Positions 54,129-62,391 of a stretch of DNA of 64,000 bases are shown piece after piece (position 1 is the first letter of the stretch; every line of letters starts with the position of its first letter). Under the pieces are notes generated by a model. That model was given only the letters and a program-made list of their open reading frames with translations. It did not search any database and was not told the DNA's origin. The position numbers and the translations under genes are program-made. Source of the stretch: Virgisporangium aliadipatigenens (GTDB lineage Bacteria > Actinomycetota > Actinomycetes > Mycobacteriales > Micromonosporaceae); assembly GCF_016863615.1 (NCBI RefSeq), contig NZ_BOPF01000014.1, forward strand, positions 124,001-188,000. The letters are read 5' to 3'.

Positions 54129-55012
54129 CGCCTTGTCCTGCTCCTGGTGCCAGAGTTGATCGCTTTAAGCGCCCTGACAAGGTAGGTCAGGGTGTCCTCC
54201 GAGGACAGGGCAACGGCGGTAAGTCGGTCGAAAAGTCGCAGGTAGGGACCCACTTCGTCCGGTTCGATAAGGACCTGACTGGCGGCAACCTGGTCCAAGA
54301 GGACGACAACCGGGTCGTGCGGGTCGTCGTAGGTGCAGATCGTGAACGGCGCCCGCGGCGCGCGCACGTCGAGGAGTTCGACCTCGACGGGGACGATGCC
54401 GAGAGTGATCTGGTCGTGCTCGACCAGCCCGATCAGGTGCTGCAGCTGCTCGGCCATCACCTCGCGCGGCACCACGAGCCGGCGGATGGCCTGCTCCTCC
54501 AGGATCACCGCCATGGTGCGGTCCGGCTTCTGCGTGAACTCCTCCTGCCTCCGCAGCCGCCCGGCCACCGTCACGGCGTGGTTGAACACCGCGCCCTCGC
54601 CGGCGACGATGTCGTTGCGCGCACGGACGTAGCTCTCGGTCTGCACCAGGCCGGGGATGAGGTGCGACTCGTAGATGCGCATCGAGGTGGCGCCGCTCTC
54701 CACGTCCGCCCAGCGGGCCTGACCGCCCATGTCGGAGAAGGACTGCGTCTCCCACCAGCCGCGGGCCGCCGCGTCGCGGGCCACGCGCACCAGTTCGCGC
54801 CAACGGTCGGTGCCCTCGTCGATGCCTAACGTCTCCAGGACCTTCATGACGTCCGCGACATCGGGCTTGCGGGCCCCGGTCTCCAGGCGCGATATCTTCA
54901 GTCGGGACTCACCGATCCGGCGCGCCAACTGGTCCGCGGTGAGTCCGGCGGCTTTCCGCAGGTCCCGCAGCTCGTTTCCGAGCCGGAGCCTCCGTACGTA
55001 CGGGCTGGGCAC
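54125..55012 (-). CDS. XRE-family regulator with DUF5753 domain
   Basis: A 295-residue DNA-binding regulator. The N-terminal helix-turn-helix (about 8-65) has LRKAAGLTADQLARRIG and SRLKISRLETGARKPD. The DUF5753 ligand-like domain follows (about 95-285), with WWETQSFSDMGGQARW and SYVRARNDIVAGEG. The family pairs with DUF397 proteins and is linked to development and antibiotic control in Streptomyces-like bacteria. GTG 55012 has GGAGGT seven bases upstream. It is divergent from the UbiX-like gene, so their promoters overlap in the 90-base gap. Confidence 0.9.
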   Translation of the reverse strand: MPSPYVRRLRLGNELRDLRKAAGLTADQLARRIGESRLKISRLETGARKPDVADVMKVLETLGIDEGTDRWRELVRVARDAAARGWWETQSFSDMGGQARWADVESGATSMRIYESHLIPGLVQTESYVRARNDIVAGEGAVFNHAVTVAGRLRRQEEFTQKPDRTMAVILEEQAIRRLVVPREVMAEQLQHLIGLVEHDQITLGIVPVEVELLDVRAPRAPFTICTYDDPHDPVVVLLDQVAASQVLIEPDEVGPYLRLFDRLTAVALSSEDTLTYLVRALKAINSGTRSRTRR

Positions 55013-55102
55013 AGGCGATACCTCCAGGTGGAACGGTTCCACGCGGGACAGTAGTGCAGTGATCGTGAAGAACCTTCCCCGACCGTCGGGAAGAATGGAT
55101 CT

Positions 55103-55729
55103 GTGCGCAGGCCGTGGGTGGTGGGAGTCAGTGGTGCCTCGGGCACCCCGTACGCGTCGGCTGTGCTGCGCGGCCTGTTCGACGCCGGACACGCCGTCGA
55201 CCTCGTCGTCTCACGCGCCGCCCGGCTGACCGTTCTCGACGAGACCGGTCACCCCTTCCGGGACGCGCACTGGCGTTCCGACCTGGAGCGATGGCTGTGC
55301 CTGGAGCTGCCCGACGCCGACGTGCGGTACTGGGCCGCGGGCGATCTCGCGGCCGGCCCGTCCTCGGGGTCGTACCCGGTGCGCGGGATGCTCGTCGTCC
55401 CGGCCAGCACGGCCGCCTGCGCGGGCATCGCGATCGGGCTCTCCAAGGACCTGCTCCAGCGGGCGGCCGAGGTCAACCTCAAGGAACGCCGCCCGGTGGT
55501 GGTGGTGCCGCGGGAGACCCCGGTGACCCGCAGCCATCTGGAGCACCTCATCGCCCTGCACGACGCGGGAGCGGTGGTGCTCCCGGCCAGCCCCGGCTTC
55601 TACGCCGGCGGGGCGGGAGCGACCGCGCAGCAGCTCGTCGACTTCGTGGCCGGCAAGGTGCTCGACGCGGCCGGGGTGCCGCACACGCTGTTCACGCGGT
55701 GGAGAGGCGAACTGGCCAGCCGGCCCTAG
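55103..55729 (+). CDS. mqnM: UbiX-family flavin prenyltransferase (MqnM-like)
   Basis: A 208-residue flavoprotein that builds prenyl-FMN for UbiD-type decarboxylases. Signatures are VGVSGASGTPYA at the N-terminus, SSGSYPVRGMLVVPASTAACAGIAIGLS in the middle (read as SSGSYP and VVPAS), VVVVPRETP and LPASPGFY. Together with the UbiD-like gene upstream it should support the decarboxylation in menaquinone synthesis. GTG 55103 has GGGAAG upstream. It is separated from its likely partners by the XRE/DUF397 insertion. Its stop overlaps the convergent BldC-like gene by four bases. Confidence 0.92.
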   Translation: MRRPWVVGVSGASGTPYASAVLRGLFDAGHAVDLVVSRAARLTVLDETGHPFRDAHWRSDLERWLCLELPDADVRYWAAGDLAAGPSSGSYPVRGMLVVPASTAACAGIAIGLSKDLLQRAAEVNLKERRPVVVVPRETPVTRSHLEHLIALHDAGAVVLPASPGFYAGGAGATAQQLVDFVAGKVLDAAGVPHTLFTRWRGELASRP

Positions 55730-55923
55730 CCCTCGGCGTGGTCGTCGTCCAACTCGCCCTCGAGCAGCGCGCGAACTTCCGATTCCCGAAACCGCCGGTG
55801 TCCGCCAGGGGTGCGGATGCTGCTGATGCGGCCGGCCGCCGCCCAGCGCGTCACCGTCTTCGGATCCACCCGGAACAGTGCTGCCACCTCGCCCGGTGTG
55901 AGAAGACGATCTCCCGTGTCCAC
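55726..55923 (-). CDS. bldC: BldC-like MerR-type DNA-binding protein
   Basis: A 65-residue winged-helix protein close to Streptomyces BldC: LLTPGEVAALFRVDPKTV, TRWAAAGRISSIRTPGG and HRRFRESEVRALLEGE follow the BldC sequence almost position by position. BldC binds DNA cooperatively and holds back development and other genes. Here it sits in the menaquinone region, as seen in several actinomycetes. GTG 55923 is the start. It is convergent with the UbiX-like gene. Confidence 0.85.
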   Translation of the reverse strand: MDTGDRLLTPGEVAALFRVDPKTVTRWAAAGRISSIRTPGGHRRFRESEVRALLEGELDDDHAEG

Positions 55924-56055
55924 AACCCCTCCTAGCTGCGATCATGCGCCCCAAAAGGCGTGATCATCGAGGCTTGGGATCATTAGAGCACCGGCAAGGT
56001 GCAGTGTCCGACAAACATGGAAAACGCACATGTTGTGCCGGTCTGCACCTGCGTT

Positions 56056-56523
56056 ATGGTACGGGGCGTGGACGCCATTGACCGCCGGCTGCTTGATCTT
56101 TTGCGGGGCAACGGCCGGCTGTCGTACGCGGAACTCGCGCGCCAGGTCGGCCTCTCCGCGCCCGCCGTTCACGAACGGGTCGGCAAGCTCGAATCCTCGG
56201 GCGTGATCCAGGGCTACTCGGCGACCGTGCAACCCGAGGCGATCGGTCTCGGCGTCACCGCGATCATCGGCATCGTGCAGGACAGCACCGGCGACACCGA
56301 CGAGATCCAGAAGGCCCTGCACGACTTCCCCGAGGTCGAGTCGTGCTACTTCATGGCCGGCGAGGAGGCGTTCCTGCTCAACGTGCGGGTCGCCACGATC
56401 GCCGAGCTCGAACGGGTCATCGTCCAGCTCAACCGCACTCCCGGCATCGCCCGTACGCGCACCGCCATCGCTCTGTCGACCAAGTGGGAGGGGCGCCACC
56501 AGGCCCTCGGTGAGGGAGTATGA
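56056..56523 (+). CDS. Lrp/AsnC-family transcriptional regulator
   Basis: A 155-residue Lrp-type regulator: helix-turn-helix (about 7-65; IDRRLLDLLRGNGRLSYAE, VGLSAPAVHERVGKLE) and RAM domain (about 72-150; VTAIIGIVQDSTGD, VESCYFMAGEEAFLLNV). ATG 56056 is used; GTG 56068 (VDAIDRRLL) with ACGGGGC upstream is a real alternative. The stop overlaps the aminotransferase-like start (ATGA), so the two form an operon and the regulator probably senses an amino acid handled by that enzyme. Confidence 0.88.
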   Translation: MVRGVDAIDRRLLDLLRGNGRLSYAELARQVGLSAPAVHERVGKLESSGVIQGYSATVQPEAIGLGVTAIIGIVQDSTGDTDEIQKALHDFPEVESCYFMAGEEAFLLNVRVATIAELERVIVQLNRTPGIARTRTAIALSTKWEGRHQALGEGV

Positions 56524-57698
56524 CGGGTGTGAACCCACTGACCCAGGTCGATCCCGCCGCGCTCCGCAGCCGTCGCAGCATGAAGTGGCGGAAGTATCCT
56601 GACGACGTTCTCCCGCTATGGGTGGCGGAGATGGACACCCTCCTCGCGCCGCCGATCGCCGAGCGACTGCACGCGGCCGTCGACCTCGGCGACACCGGGT
56701 ACGCGGCGCCCGGACAGCTCGCGGAGGCCCTCGCCGGATTCGCGTCGGCCCGCTTCGGATGGTGGCCCGACCCAGCCGAGATGACCTTCATCGGCGACGT
56801 CGCCCAGGCGGTCGTGCGGACGCTCGAGGCGATCACCGCGCCCGGCGACGCCGTCCTGCTGAACACGCCCGCGTACCCGCCGTTCTTCGCCGACCTCGCC
56901 GACATCGGCCGCCGGATCAAGGAGAGCCCGCTCGCGCGCACCCCCGACGGCTACCGGCTCGACCTCGACCTCCTCGCCCGCGACTTCGCCGCACCGGAGG
57001 TGACCGCGTACCTGCTGGTCAACCCGCACAACCCGACCGGCCTCGTGCTGAGCCGCGAGGAGCTCACCGCCGTGGCCGCGCTCGCCGACGCGCACGGCGT
57101 GCGGGTCATCGCCGACGAGATCCACGCCCCGCTGACCTACCCGGGGGTCGAGTTCGTGCCGTACCTGTCGGTGCCGGGGGCCGGTCGCGGCATCGCGTTC
57201 CATGCCGCGTCCAAGGCGTGGAACCTCGCCGGCCTGAAGGCCGCCCTCATCGTTCCCGGCCCCGACGCCGTCGCGGACGTTCGGCGCATTCCGGAGAACG
57301 CCCGCTACACGGCCGGGCTGCTCGGCATCATCGCGTCCGAGACGGCCTACCGCAGCGGCGGCGCCTGGCTCGACGCCCTCATCGCCGGCCTCGACGCCAA
57401 CCGCAAGCTCTGCGGCGAACTGCTGGCCGCGCACCTGCCCGCCGTCGGCTACGTGCCGCCGGACGGCACCTACTTCGCCTGGCTGGACTGCCGGGCGTTG
57501 GGCCTGTCCGCCGAGCCGGCCGACGTGTTCCTCGAACGCGGGCGCGTGGCGCTGTATCCCGGGCCGGCCTTCGGCGCACCGGGCGTGGGGCACGTGCGGC
57601 TCAACCTCGCCACGTCGCCCGACATCCTCACCCAGGCCGTGGAACGGATGGCCGCCGCGACCCGCTCGGGGTTCATTCCGTCGGTTGGAAACCGCTGA
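56520..57698 (+). CDS. MalY/PatB-type PLP lyase (cystathionine beta-lyase-like aminotransferase)
   Basis: A 392-residue fold-type I PLP enzyme of the MalY/PatB group, which usually has C-S beta-lyase activity on cystathionine. Signatures are WVAEMDTLLAPPI near residue 35, NPHNPTGLVLSREEL, RVIADEIHAPLTY and the PLP Lys in FHAASKAWNLAGLKAA. It is translationally coupled to an Lrp regulator, consistent with sulfur amino acid control. Aminotransferase activity is the alternative. The 3' end overlaps the convergent zinc-ribbon gene by 26 bases. Confidence 0.88.
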   Translation: MTGVNPLTQVDPAALRSRRSMKWRKYPDDVLPLWVAEMDTLLAPPIAERLHAAVDLGDTGYAAPGQLAEALAGFASARFGWWPDPAEMTFIGDVAQAVVRTLEAITAPGDAVLLNTPAYPPFFADLADIGRRIKESPLARTPDGYRLDLDLLARDFAAPEVTAYLLVNPHNPTGLVLSREELTAVAALADAHGVRVIADEIHAPLTYPGVEFVPYLSVPGAGRGIAFHAASKAWNLAGLKAALIVPGPDAVADVRRIPENARYTAGLLGIIASETAYRSGGAWLDALIAGLDANRKLCGELLAAHLPAVGYVPPDGTYFAWLDCRALGLSAEPADVFLERGRVALYPGPAFGAPGVGHVRLNLATSPDILTQAVERMAAATRSGFIPSVGNR

Positions 57699-60525
57699 AC
57701 AGTTCGTTGATGAAGTCGTTCGCCACGGTGGCGACGAGCACTCCGAAGCCGATCAGGAACACCAGCACCAGCGCCATGATCACAACGACCTTGGTCGTGC
57801 GCGAACGCGGCGTCGTCGTGTCCTGATTGCCCTGCGACAGGATGTGGCCGGTCAGCGAGCCCGTTCCCTCCACCGCACTCGGCCGCTGGAACGCCGGCGG
57901 CGACGACTGTGCGGCGGCGCCGCGCCCGTACACCGTTCCGCCGGGACGGGAGGCCTCGGCCGGACGCGAGGCCGCCGGTGCACCCCCGAACGACGTAGGC
58001 GCCGCCGCGGGTGCCGCACCCGGCCACAGCACCGGCTGCGCCGGGTCGGACTGCGGCGCGCCGGTCGTCGGCCGCGACGCGTGCGAACTCGCCGGAGGCG
58101 CGCTGGTCGGCGGGGGTGGTGGGGTGCCCGGGGTGTTCTGGATGACCGAGGCCGGCCACGCCGGGAGAGCCGTGCCGGGGCCGGAGACGGGTGCCTGCGA
58201 GGCTGCGGAGGCCTGCTGGTTACCGCCCCACAGCGGCTGCTGCGGACTGCCGGCGGGCGGTGCGCTCGGCGGCGGGGACCACGGTGCGCCCGGTGCGGCG
58301 CTCTCCGTGGACGGCGGGTTCGGCGGCGGGGACCAGGGGGCGGCCCCGCCGGCGGGCGGCGCGCTCGGCGGTGGCGACCACGGTGCGGCATTGCCGGCGG
58401 GCGGCGCGCTCGGCGGCGGTGACCAGGGGGCGGCACTGGACGCGCCGCTGTCCGACGCCGGCGTGCTCCACAGCGGGGCAGGGCCGCCGCTGCTCGGCGT
58501 GCTGCTGCTCGGCGGAGCGCCGCTGGGCGCACCCGCCCGCGGTGTCCCCGCGCCCGGCGAGCCGTACTGCTGCACACCGCTCGACGGGGTCGTGTAGACG
58601 GGAGCCGGCGCCGGCTCGTTAGCGGCCGGCCACGCCGGAACATCCGACCCGCCGGCACCGCGCTGCGGCAGCGACGACGAACCGGACGGCACGCGGGCGC
58701 TGCCGCTCGACGGCGGACCCTGCTGCCAGGGCTGGGCGCCACCGGAGACGGGATCCGGGGCGGAGGGTCCGACCTGGTACGCCGCCGCGCCGAATGCCGG
58801 TGCCGCCGCCCCGCTGACGGGCGCTGCCGAGCCGGCGCCCGGCGCCGTTCCGAAGTCCGGCGCGGACCCGGTACCCGATGCCCCACTCGCTCCGGAAGGC
58901 CCACCGACCGACGCGCGGCCCGGCACGGAGGCCGACCCGAACGACCCGGGCACCGACGCCGATCCCGCGGCAGCCGACCCCGGGACGGAAGCTGACCCCG
59001 AGCTGAACGGCGACCCTGCGGAGGCCGCGGACCCTGGGACGGAGGCTGATCCGGCGCCGGAGGCCGGCACGGCGGCCGATCCGGAGCTGAACGGCGATCC
59101 TGCGGAGGCCGCGGACCCTGGGACGGAGGCTGATCCGGAGCCGTAGGCCGATCCCGGGACGGACGCTGACCCGGCGCCCGAGGTCGGCACCGGAGGCATG
59201 GGTGGCGAGGGCGGCGTGGGTCCCGGCCCAGGGAATGGTCCTGGCCCGGGCGCCGGAGCGGGCGGCACCGGACTCGGGAACGGCGAGGGCCCCGGCGGAT
59301 CCGACGGCCGCGGCGGCTGCACCGGATCGGACGGCTCGGGCACCGGCGGGGTCGACTCACCGGCGCGGTACATCCGGGATCCGACCGGCGGCACCGTCGA
59401 TGCGGCGGCGGCGCGTTCGGCGTCGGTGAGCCGGATGTTCTGCGGCACGCTCGCGCTGGCCCGGGCGACGTGCCGGCGCGGCGGCGCGTCTTCCAGCGGG
59501 GCCGGCGCCGCTTCGGGCTCGGGCTCGGCCGGCGGCGCGACGGATGCCGAGGCGGACGCGCGTTCGACCACGGGCGCCTCGGGCTCGGCCTGTTCCCCCG
59601 CCGAACGGTGGGACCGGACGGGCGGGATCGGGGTCGGCCCGGACGACGGCGCGGCCTCGGGGGCGGCCGACTCGGTGCCGGACTGGTTCCACTGGGCGAA
59701 CGCCGCCCACGGGGACGCACCCTCCGGAGAGGCCGGCTGACGCCGGGGCAGCGCGCCACCGGTGCCGGAGGGAACGGACGACGGCGTGAACCCGGATCCG
59801 CCGGGAAGCAGCTCCGACCCGCTCACCTCGGGCGACCGATCACCGTCGAGCCGCGAGGGCAGGTCACCAGCGCCCGCACGCGAGGGCAGGTCGCCACTGC
59901 TCGACCCCGACGGCAGGTCGCCACCGCTCGACCGCGAGGGCAGGTCACCGCCGCTGGTCCGCGAGGGCAGGTCGCTGGCGCTCGCAACTGACGGCAGGTC
60001 GCCGTCGCGCGAGGAAAGGCGAGAGGGCAGCTCGGCAGCCGAGGAATCGCGGTCTCCGGACCCGGCCGCGTCCGGCTCCCGGAGGCCGGGCCGCTCGGCC
60101 GCCAACCACGGCGCCGGCGGTTCCTCCTCGGCGGAGCCGAAAGAGCCCGCCGATCCGACCGGCCGCGAGGCCGGCGGCTCCGGCGCGGCGCCGGCTCCAC
60201 CCGGCCACATGGCCGCCGCGTCGAACGTCGCGGACGGCGGCTCGAACGGCTCGTCCTCGCTACCCGCGGCCGGCGTGGGCTCGGCCCGGATGGCGTCGAG
60301 TGACGCGCCGACGGGCGGCGGCGCCGGAATCGGCGGCAGGTCGTCCGACTCGGCCGCCCGCTCCGGCAGGTGATCGGTGCCGAGTGGCCCGCTGGTCCAC
60401 GCCTGGTCCCGCTCCGGCGTCGTGGGCTGAACGCCCGCCGCCGTGCCGCAGGTCGGGCAGGTGCGCGCGCCGTCCGGCAGTGGATCACCGCAGGCTAGGC
60501 AGCGGACCGCCTCCCGCCCTTCCAT
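57673..60525 (-). CDS. Zinc-ribbon low-complexity membrane protein
   Basis: A 950-residue protein with three parts. The N-terminus is a zinc ribbon with two CxxC pairs (CLACGDPLP, CPTCGTAAG; residues about 8-28). A very long disordered Ser/Pro/Ala/Gly region (about 40-900) includes tandem GDLPSR units of 10-11 residues (about 190-250) and GSASVPGSA units (about 470-560). One helix near the C-terminus (VVVIMALVLVFLIGFGVLV) ends in a short tail. It carries one TVYGRGA motif, like those repeated in the 868-residue protein at 7.6 kb. ATG 60525 has AAGGAGG. Function unknown. Confidence 0.78.
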   Translation of the reverse strand: MEGREAVRCLACGDPLPDGARTCPTCGTAAGVQPTTPERDQAWTSGPLGTDHLPERAAESDDLPPIPAPPPVGASLDAIRAEPTPAAGSEDEPFEPPSATFDAAAMWPGGAGAAPEPPASRPVGSAGSFGSAEEEPPAPWLAAERPGLREPDAAGSGDRDSSAAELPSRLSSRDGDLPSVASASDLPSRTSGGDLPSRSSGGDLPSGSSSGDLPSRAGAGDLPSRLDGDRSPEVSGSELLPGGSGFTPSSVPSGTGGALPRRQPASPEGASPWAAFAQWNQSGTESAAPEAAPSSGPTPIPPVRSHRSAGEQAEPEAPVVERASASASVAPPAEPEPEAAPAPLEDAPPRRHVARASASVPQNIRLTDAERAAAASTVPPVGSRMYRAGESTPPVPEPSDPVQPPRPSDPPGPSPFPSPVPPAPAPGPGPFPGPGPTPPSPPMPPVPTSGAGSASVPGSAYGSGSASVPGSAASAGSPFSSGSAAVPASGAGSASVPGSAASAGSPFSSGSASVPGSAAAGSASVPGSFGSASVPGRASVGGPSGASGASGTGSAPDFGTAPGAGSAAPVSGAAAPAFGAAAYQVGPSAPDPVSGGAQPWQQGPPSSGSARVPSGSSSLPQRGAGGSDVPAWPAANEPAPAPVYTTPSSGVQQYGSPGAGTPRAGAPSGAPPSSSTPSSGGPAPLWSTPASDSGASSAAPWSPPPSAPPAGNAAPWSPPPSAPPAGGAAPWSPPPNPPSTESAAPGAPWSPPPSAPPAGSPQQPLWGGNQQASAASQAPVSGPGTALPAWPASVIQNTPGTPPPPPTSAPPASSHASRPTTGAPQSDPAQPVLWPGAAPAAAPTSFGGAPAASRPAEASRPGGTVYGRGAAAQSSPPAFQRPSAVEGTGSLTGHILSQGNQDTTTPRSRTTKVVVIMALVLVFLIGFGVLVATVANDFINELFSGFQPTE

Positions 60526-60749
60526 GACGCCTCCTTGCAATGCCCTTGGTCCGCAGCCGTGCCCTTGGCCAGATCGTGCCACCCCGAGGTGACGCCGTCT
60601 GCCCTCGCGTACGCCGTTCGGCCACGCGTTGCGCCCTCAACGGTGCTGCTCGGGCACACGGTGCCACATCGGTGCCCGCCGAACCGATGCGGATGCGCGA
60701 GTCTAAACGCTGCCCTAGCTCCTGTCTCGTGGGCTACGGGCCGGATCCA

Positions 60750-62204
60750 TTACCCGGCGGACTGCGAGGTGGACGCCCCGACCGACCGGCTCGCGGAGGC
60801 CCCGGCACTGGCCGCCGGCGACTGCGATTTGCTGGTGGCCGGCGGCGCCGGTGAGGGCGATGGCGACGGGGACTGGGACACCGACGGGTCCGGGATGGGA
60901 CTCGGGCTCGACGCCGTCGGATCCGGCTTCGGCGACGTGGAGGGCGTCGGCGACGGCTGGGTCGGTGTCGGTGTCGGTGTCGGCGTGGGAGTCGGGTTGG
61001 AGGGGTTGGTCGGCGTGCCACCGACCGGCGGGTTGGACGTGGGCGGCGGCGTCGCGCGCGCCGGCAGCGGCCGCGTCGCCCCGTAGAACGTCCGCCACCG
61101 CACCTGCGAGATCTTGACCACCTGGCCGGTGGTGGGCGCCTCGATCATCTTGTCGCCGCCGATGAAGATCGCGACGTGTCCGATGCCCTGCCACGGCCCG
61201 GGCGGGCCGAAGAACAGCAGGTCGCCGGGGAGCAGCGCCTCTCGCGACACCTTGGTGCCGGCGGCGTACTGCGTGTTGGCGATCCGGGGGAGCTTGACGC
61301 CGACCTGCCGGTAGGAGTCCCACGTGAGGCCGGAACAGTCGTACGAGTTGGGCCCCTCGTCGCCGAAGATGTACGGCTTGCCGAGCTTGCTCATCGCGAA
61401 CGAGATGACCTTGGCGACGTCCGGGTGGGCGTAGTTTCCGCCGGAGGCCTCGCCGAGTTGGTACTGGGCGCCGATGCCGCGCTCGTAGGCGTCGGCCTCC
61501 GCCTCGGCCGCGGCGAGGGCGGCGGCGTTCTGGTCGCGGAGCTGCTGGAGCTGCGCGGCCCGCTGGTCGTACTGCGACTTGACCGTGTCGCGTTGGGTGA
61601 CGGCGCTCGCGTGCGCCTGCCGGGCGGCTTCGAGCGCCTGCCGGGTGCGCTGCTCCTCGGACTGGGCGCGGGAGTACTCACGCGCTGCCGAGCTGCCGCC
61701 GGGCTGCTCGCCGAGGCCCGGGTGGACTCGCGAGTACTGGTGATAGTCGTCCGCGTACTCGCCGAGCGGCCCCAACTCCTGGGCGCGCTTGTAGGCGTCG
61801 GTGGCCGCGCTGTTGGAGTCCTCTTCCAGCTCGCCCAGGTAGGCGCTGGCGCGGTCCCACTCCGCCTGCTTGGCGTCGACGTCCGCCGCGGCGTCGTCGA
61901 CCTTCTGGTTGAACGACGCGAGCTGGCCGGCCAGCCGTTGGACCTCGGCCGTCTCCTTCTGCACCTGCTGCGCGAGCGGGCTGAGCGGCATCGACGCGCC
62001 GGTCGGGACGGTGACGCCGTCCCCGTTGCCGGTGCCGTTGCCGCCGGATTCGCTGCCGGGTGTGGGAACGCTCACTGCCGGGGGTCGGCTTCCCGCGTCC
62101 GGCACCCCTGAGCCTCCCGGCTCCGCCAGTGCCGGCCGACCGATCACCAGACAGAGCAGGGTGCATGCCGTCGCTGACACCGCCAGAGCGCGTCGCCGCA
62201 GCAT
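60750..62204 (-). CDS. NlpC/P60 cell-wall hydrolase
   Basis: A 484-residue secreted peptidoglycan hydrolase. The signal peptide is followed by a Gly/Asn linker, a long coiled coil (about 75-225; typical of RipA-like proteins) and an NlpC/P60 domain (about 240-360) with the catalytic Cys in NSYDCSGLTWDSY, the His in GIGHVAIFIGGDKMI and the third polar residue after EAPTTG. The C-terminal tail is Pro/Thr/Ser-rich with TPTPTP repeats. ATG 62204 (MLRRRALAV) is preferred for the signal peptide and AGGGG site; ATG 62267 would add 21 residues. The enzyme is expected to cut the stem peptide between residues two and three. Confidence 0.88.
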   Translation of the reverse strand: MLRRRALAVSATACTLLCLVIGRPALAEPGGSGVPDAGSRPPAVSVPTPGSESGGNGTGNGDGVTVPTGASMPLSPLAQQVQKETAEVQRLAGQLASFNQKVDDAAADVDAKQAEWDRASAYLGELEEDSNSAATDAYKRAQELGPLGEYADDYHQYSRVHPGLGEQPGGSSAAREYSRAQSEEQRTRQALEAARQAHASAVTQRDTVKSQYDQRAAQLQQLRDQNAAALAAAEAEADAYERGIGAQYQLGEASGGNYAHPDVAKVISFAMSKLGKPYIFGDEGPNSYDCSGLTWDSYRQVGVKLPRIANTQYAAGTKVSREALLPGDLLFFGPPGPWQGIGHVAIFIGGDKMIEAPTTGQVVKISQVRWRTFYGATRPLPARATPPPTSNPPVGGTPTNPSNPTPTPTPTPTPTQPSPTPSTSPKPDPTASSPSPIPDPSVSQSPSPSPSPAPPATSKSQSPAASAGASASRSVGASTSQSAG

Positions 62205-62307
62205 CTTGCCCCTACCCGTCCTCGTATCGTTCGGCGGGTTTCCCGTCCGACCGTTTGTGTCGCTCATCTCACCGCCCGCCGCACCGTCGCGTACCCCCAC
62301 CCTTGTT

Positions 62308-62327
62308 ACCTCACGGTCGGGTGAGGT
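62308..62327. promoter_or_regulatory. ACCTCAC-N6-GTGAGGT palindrome
   Basis: Perfect 7-base arms in the divergent region between the NlpC/P60 and mqnE genes, 64 bases upstream of mqnE. A dimeric regulator site is the likely reading, but its ligand is unknown. Confidence 0.4.
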
Positions 62328-62356
62328 GTCGATAGGCATCGAATGGTTTGGCCCAA

Positions 62357-62391
62357 TTGCCAGGTTCTTAACAGGCATTAGGCTCGTAGCG
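62357..62391 (+). promoter_or_regulatory. Promoter of mqnE, probably leaderless
   Basis: A -35-like TTGCCA (62357-62362), 16-base spacer and -10-like TAGGCT (62379-62384) lie six bases before the GTG start of mqnE. There is no ribosome site, so transcription should begin at or next to the GTG. Leaderless mRNAs are common in actinobacteria. Confidence 0.55.

Noticed and set aside
53913-55012. XRE/DUF397 pair as a classical toxin-antitoxin system
   Set aside because: Family resemblance to toxin-antitoxin order has been noted, but there is no toxin fold visible; a regulator pair is the more careful call.
62268-62390. c-di-AMP riboswitch ahead of the NlpC/P60 gene
   Set aside because: The gap is short for that element and the expected conserved segments are not visible on the minus strand. 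A palindrome and a promoter explain it better.
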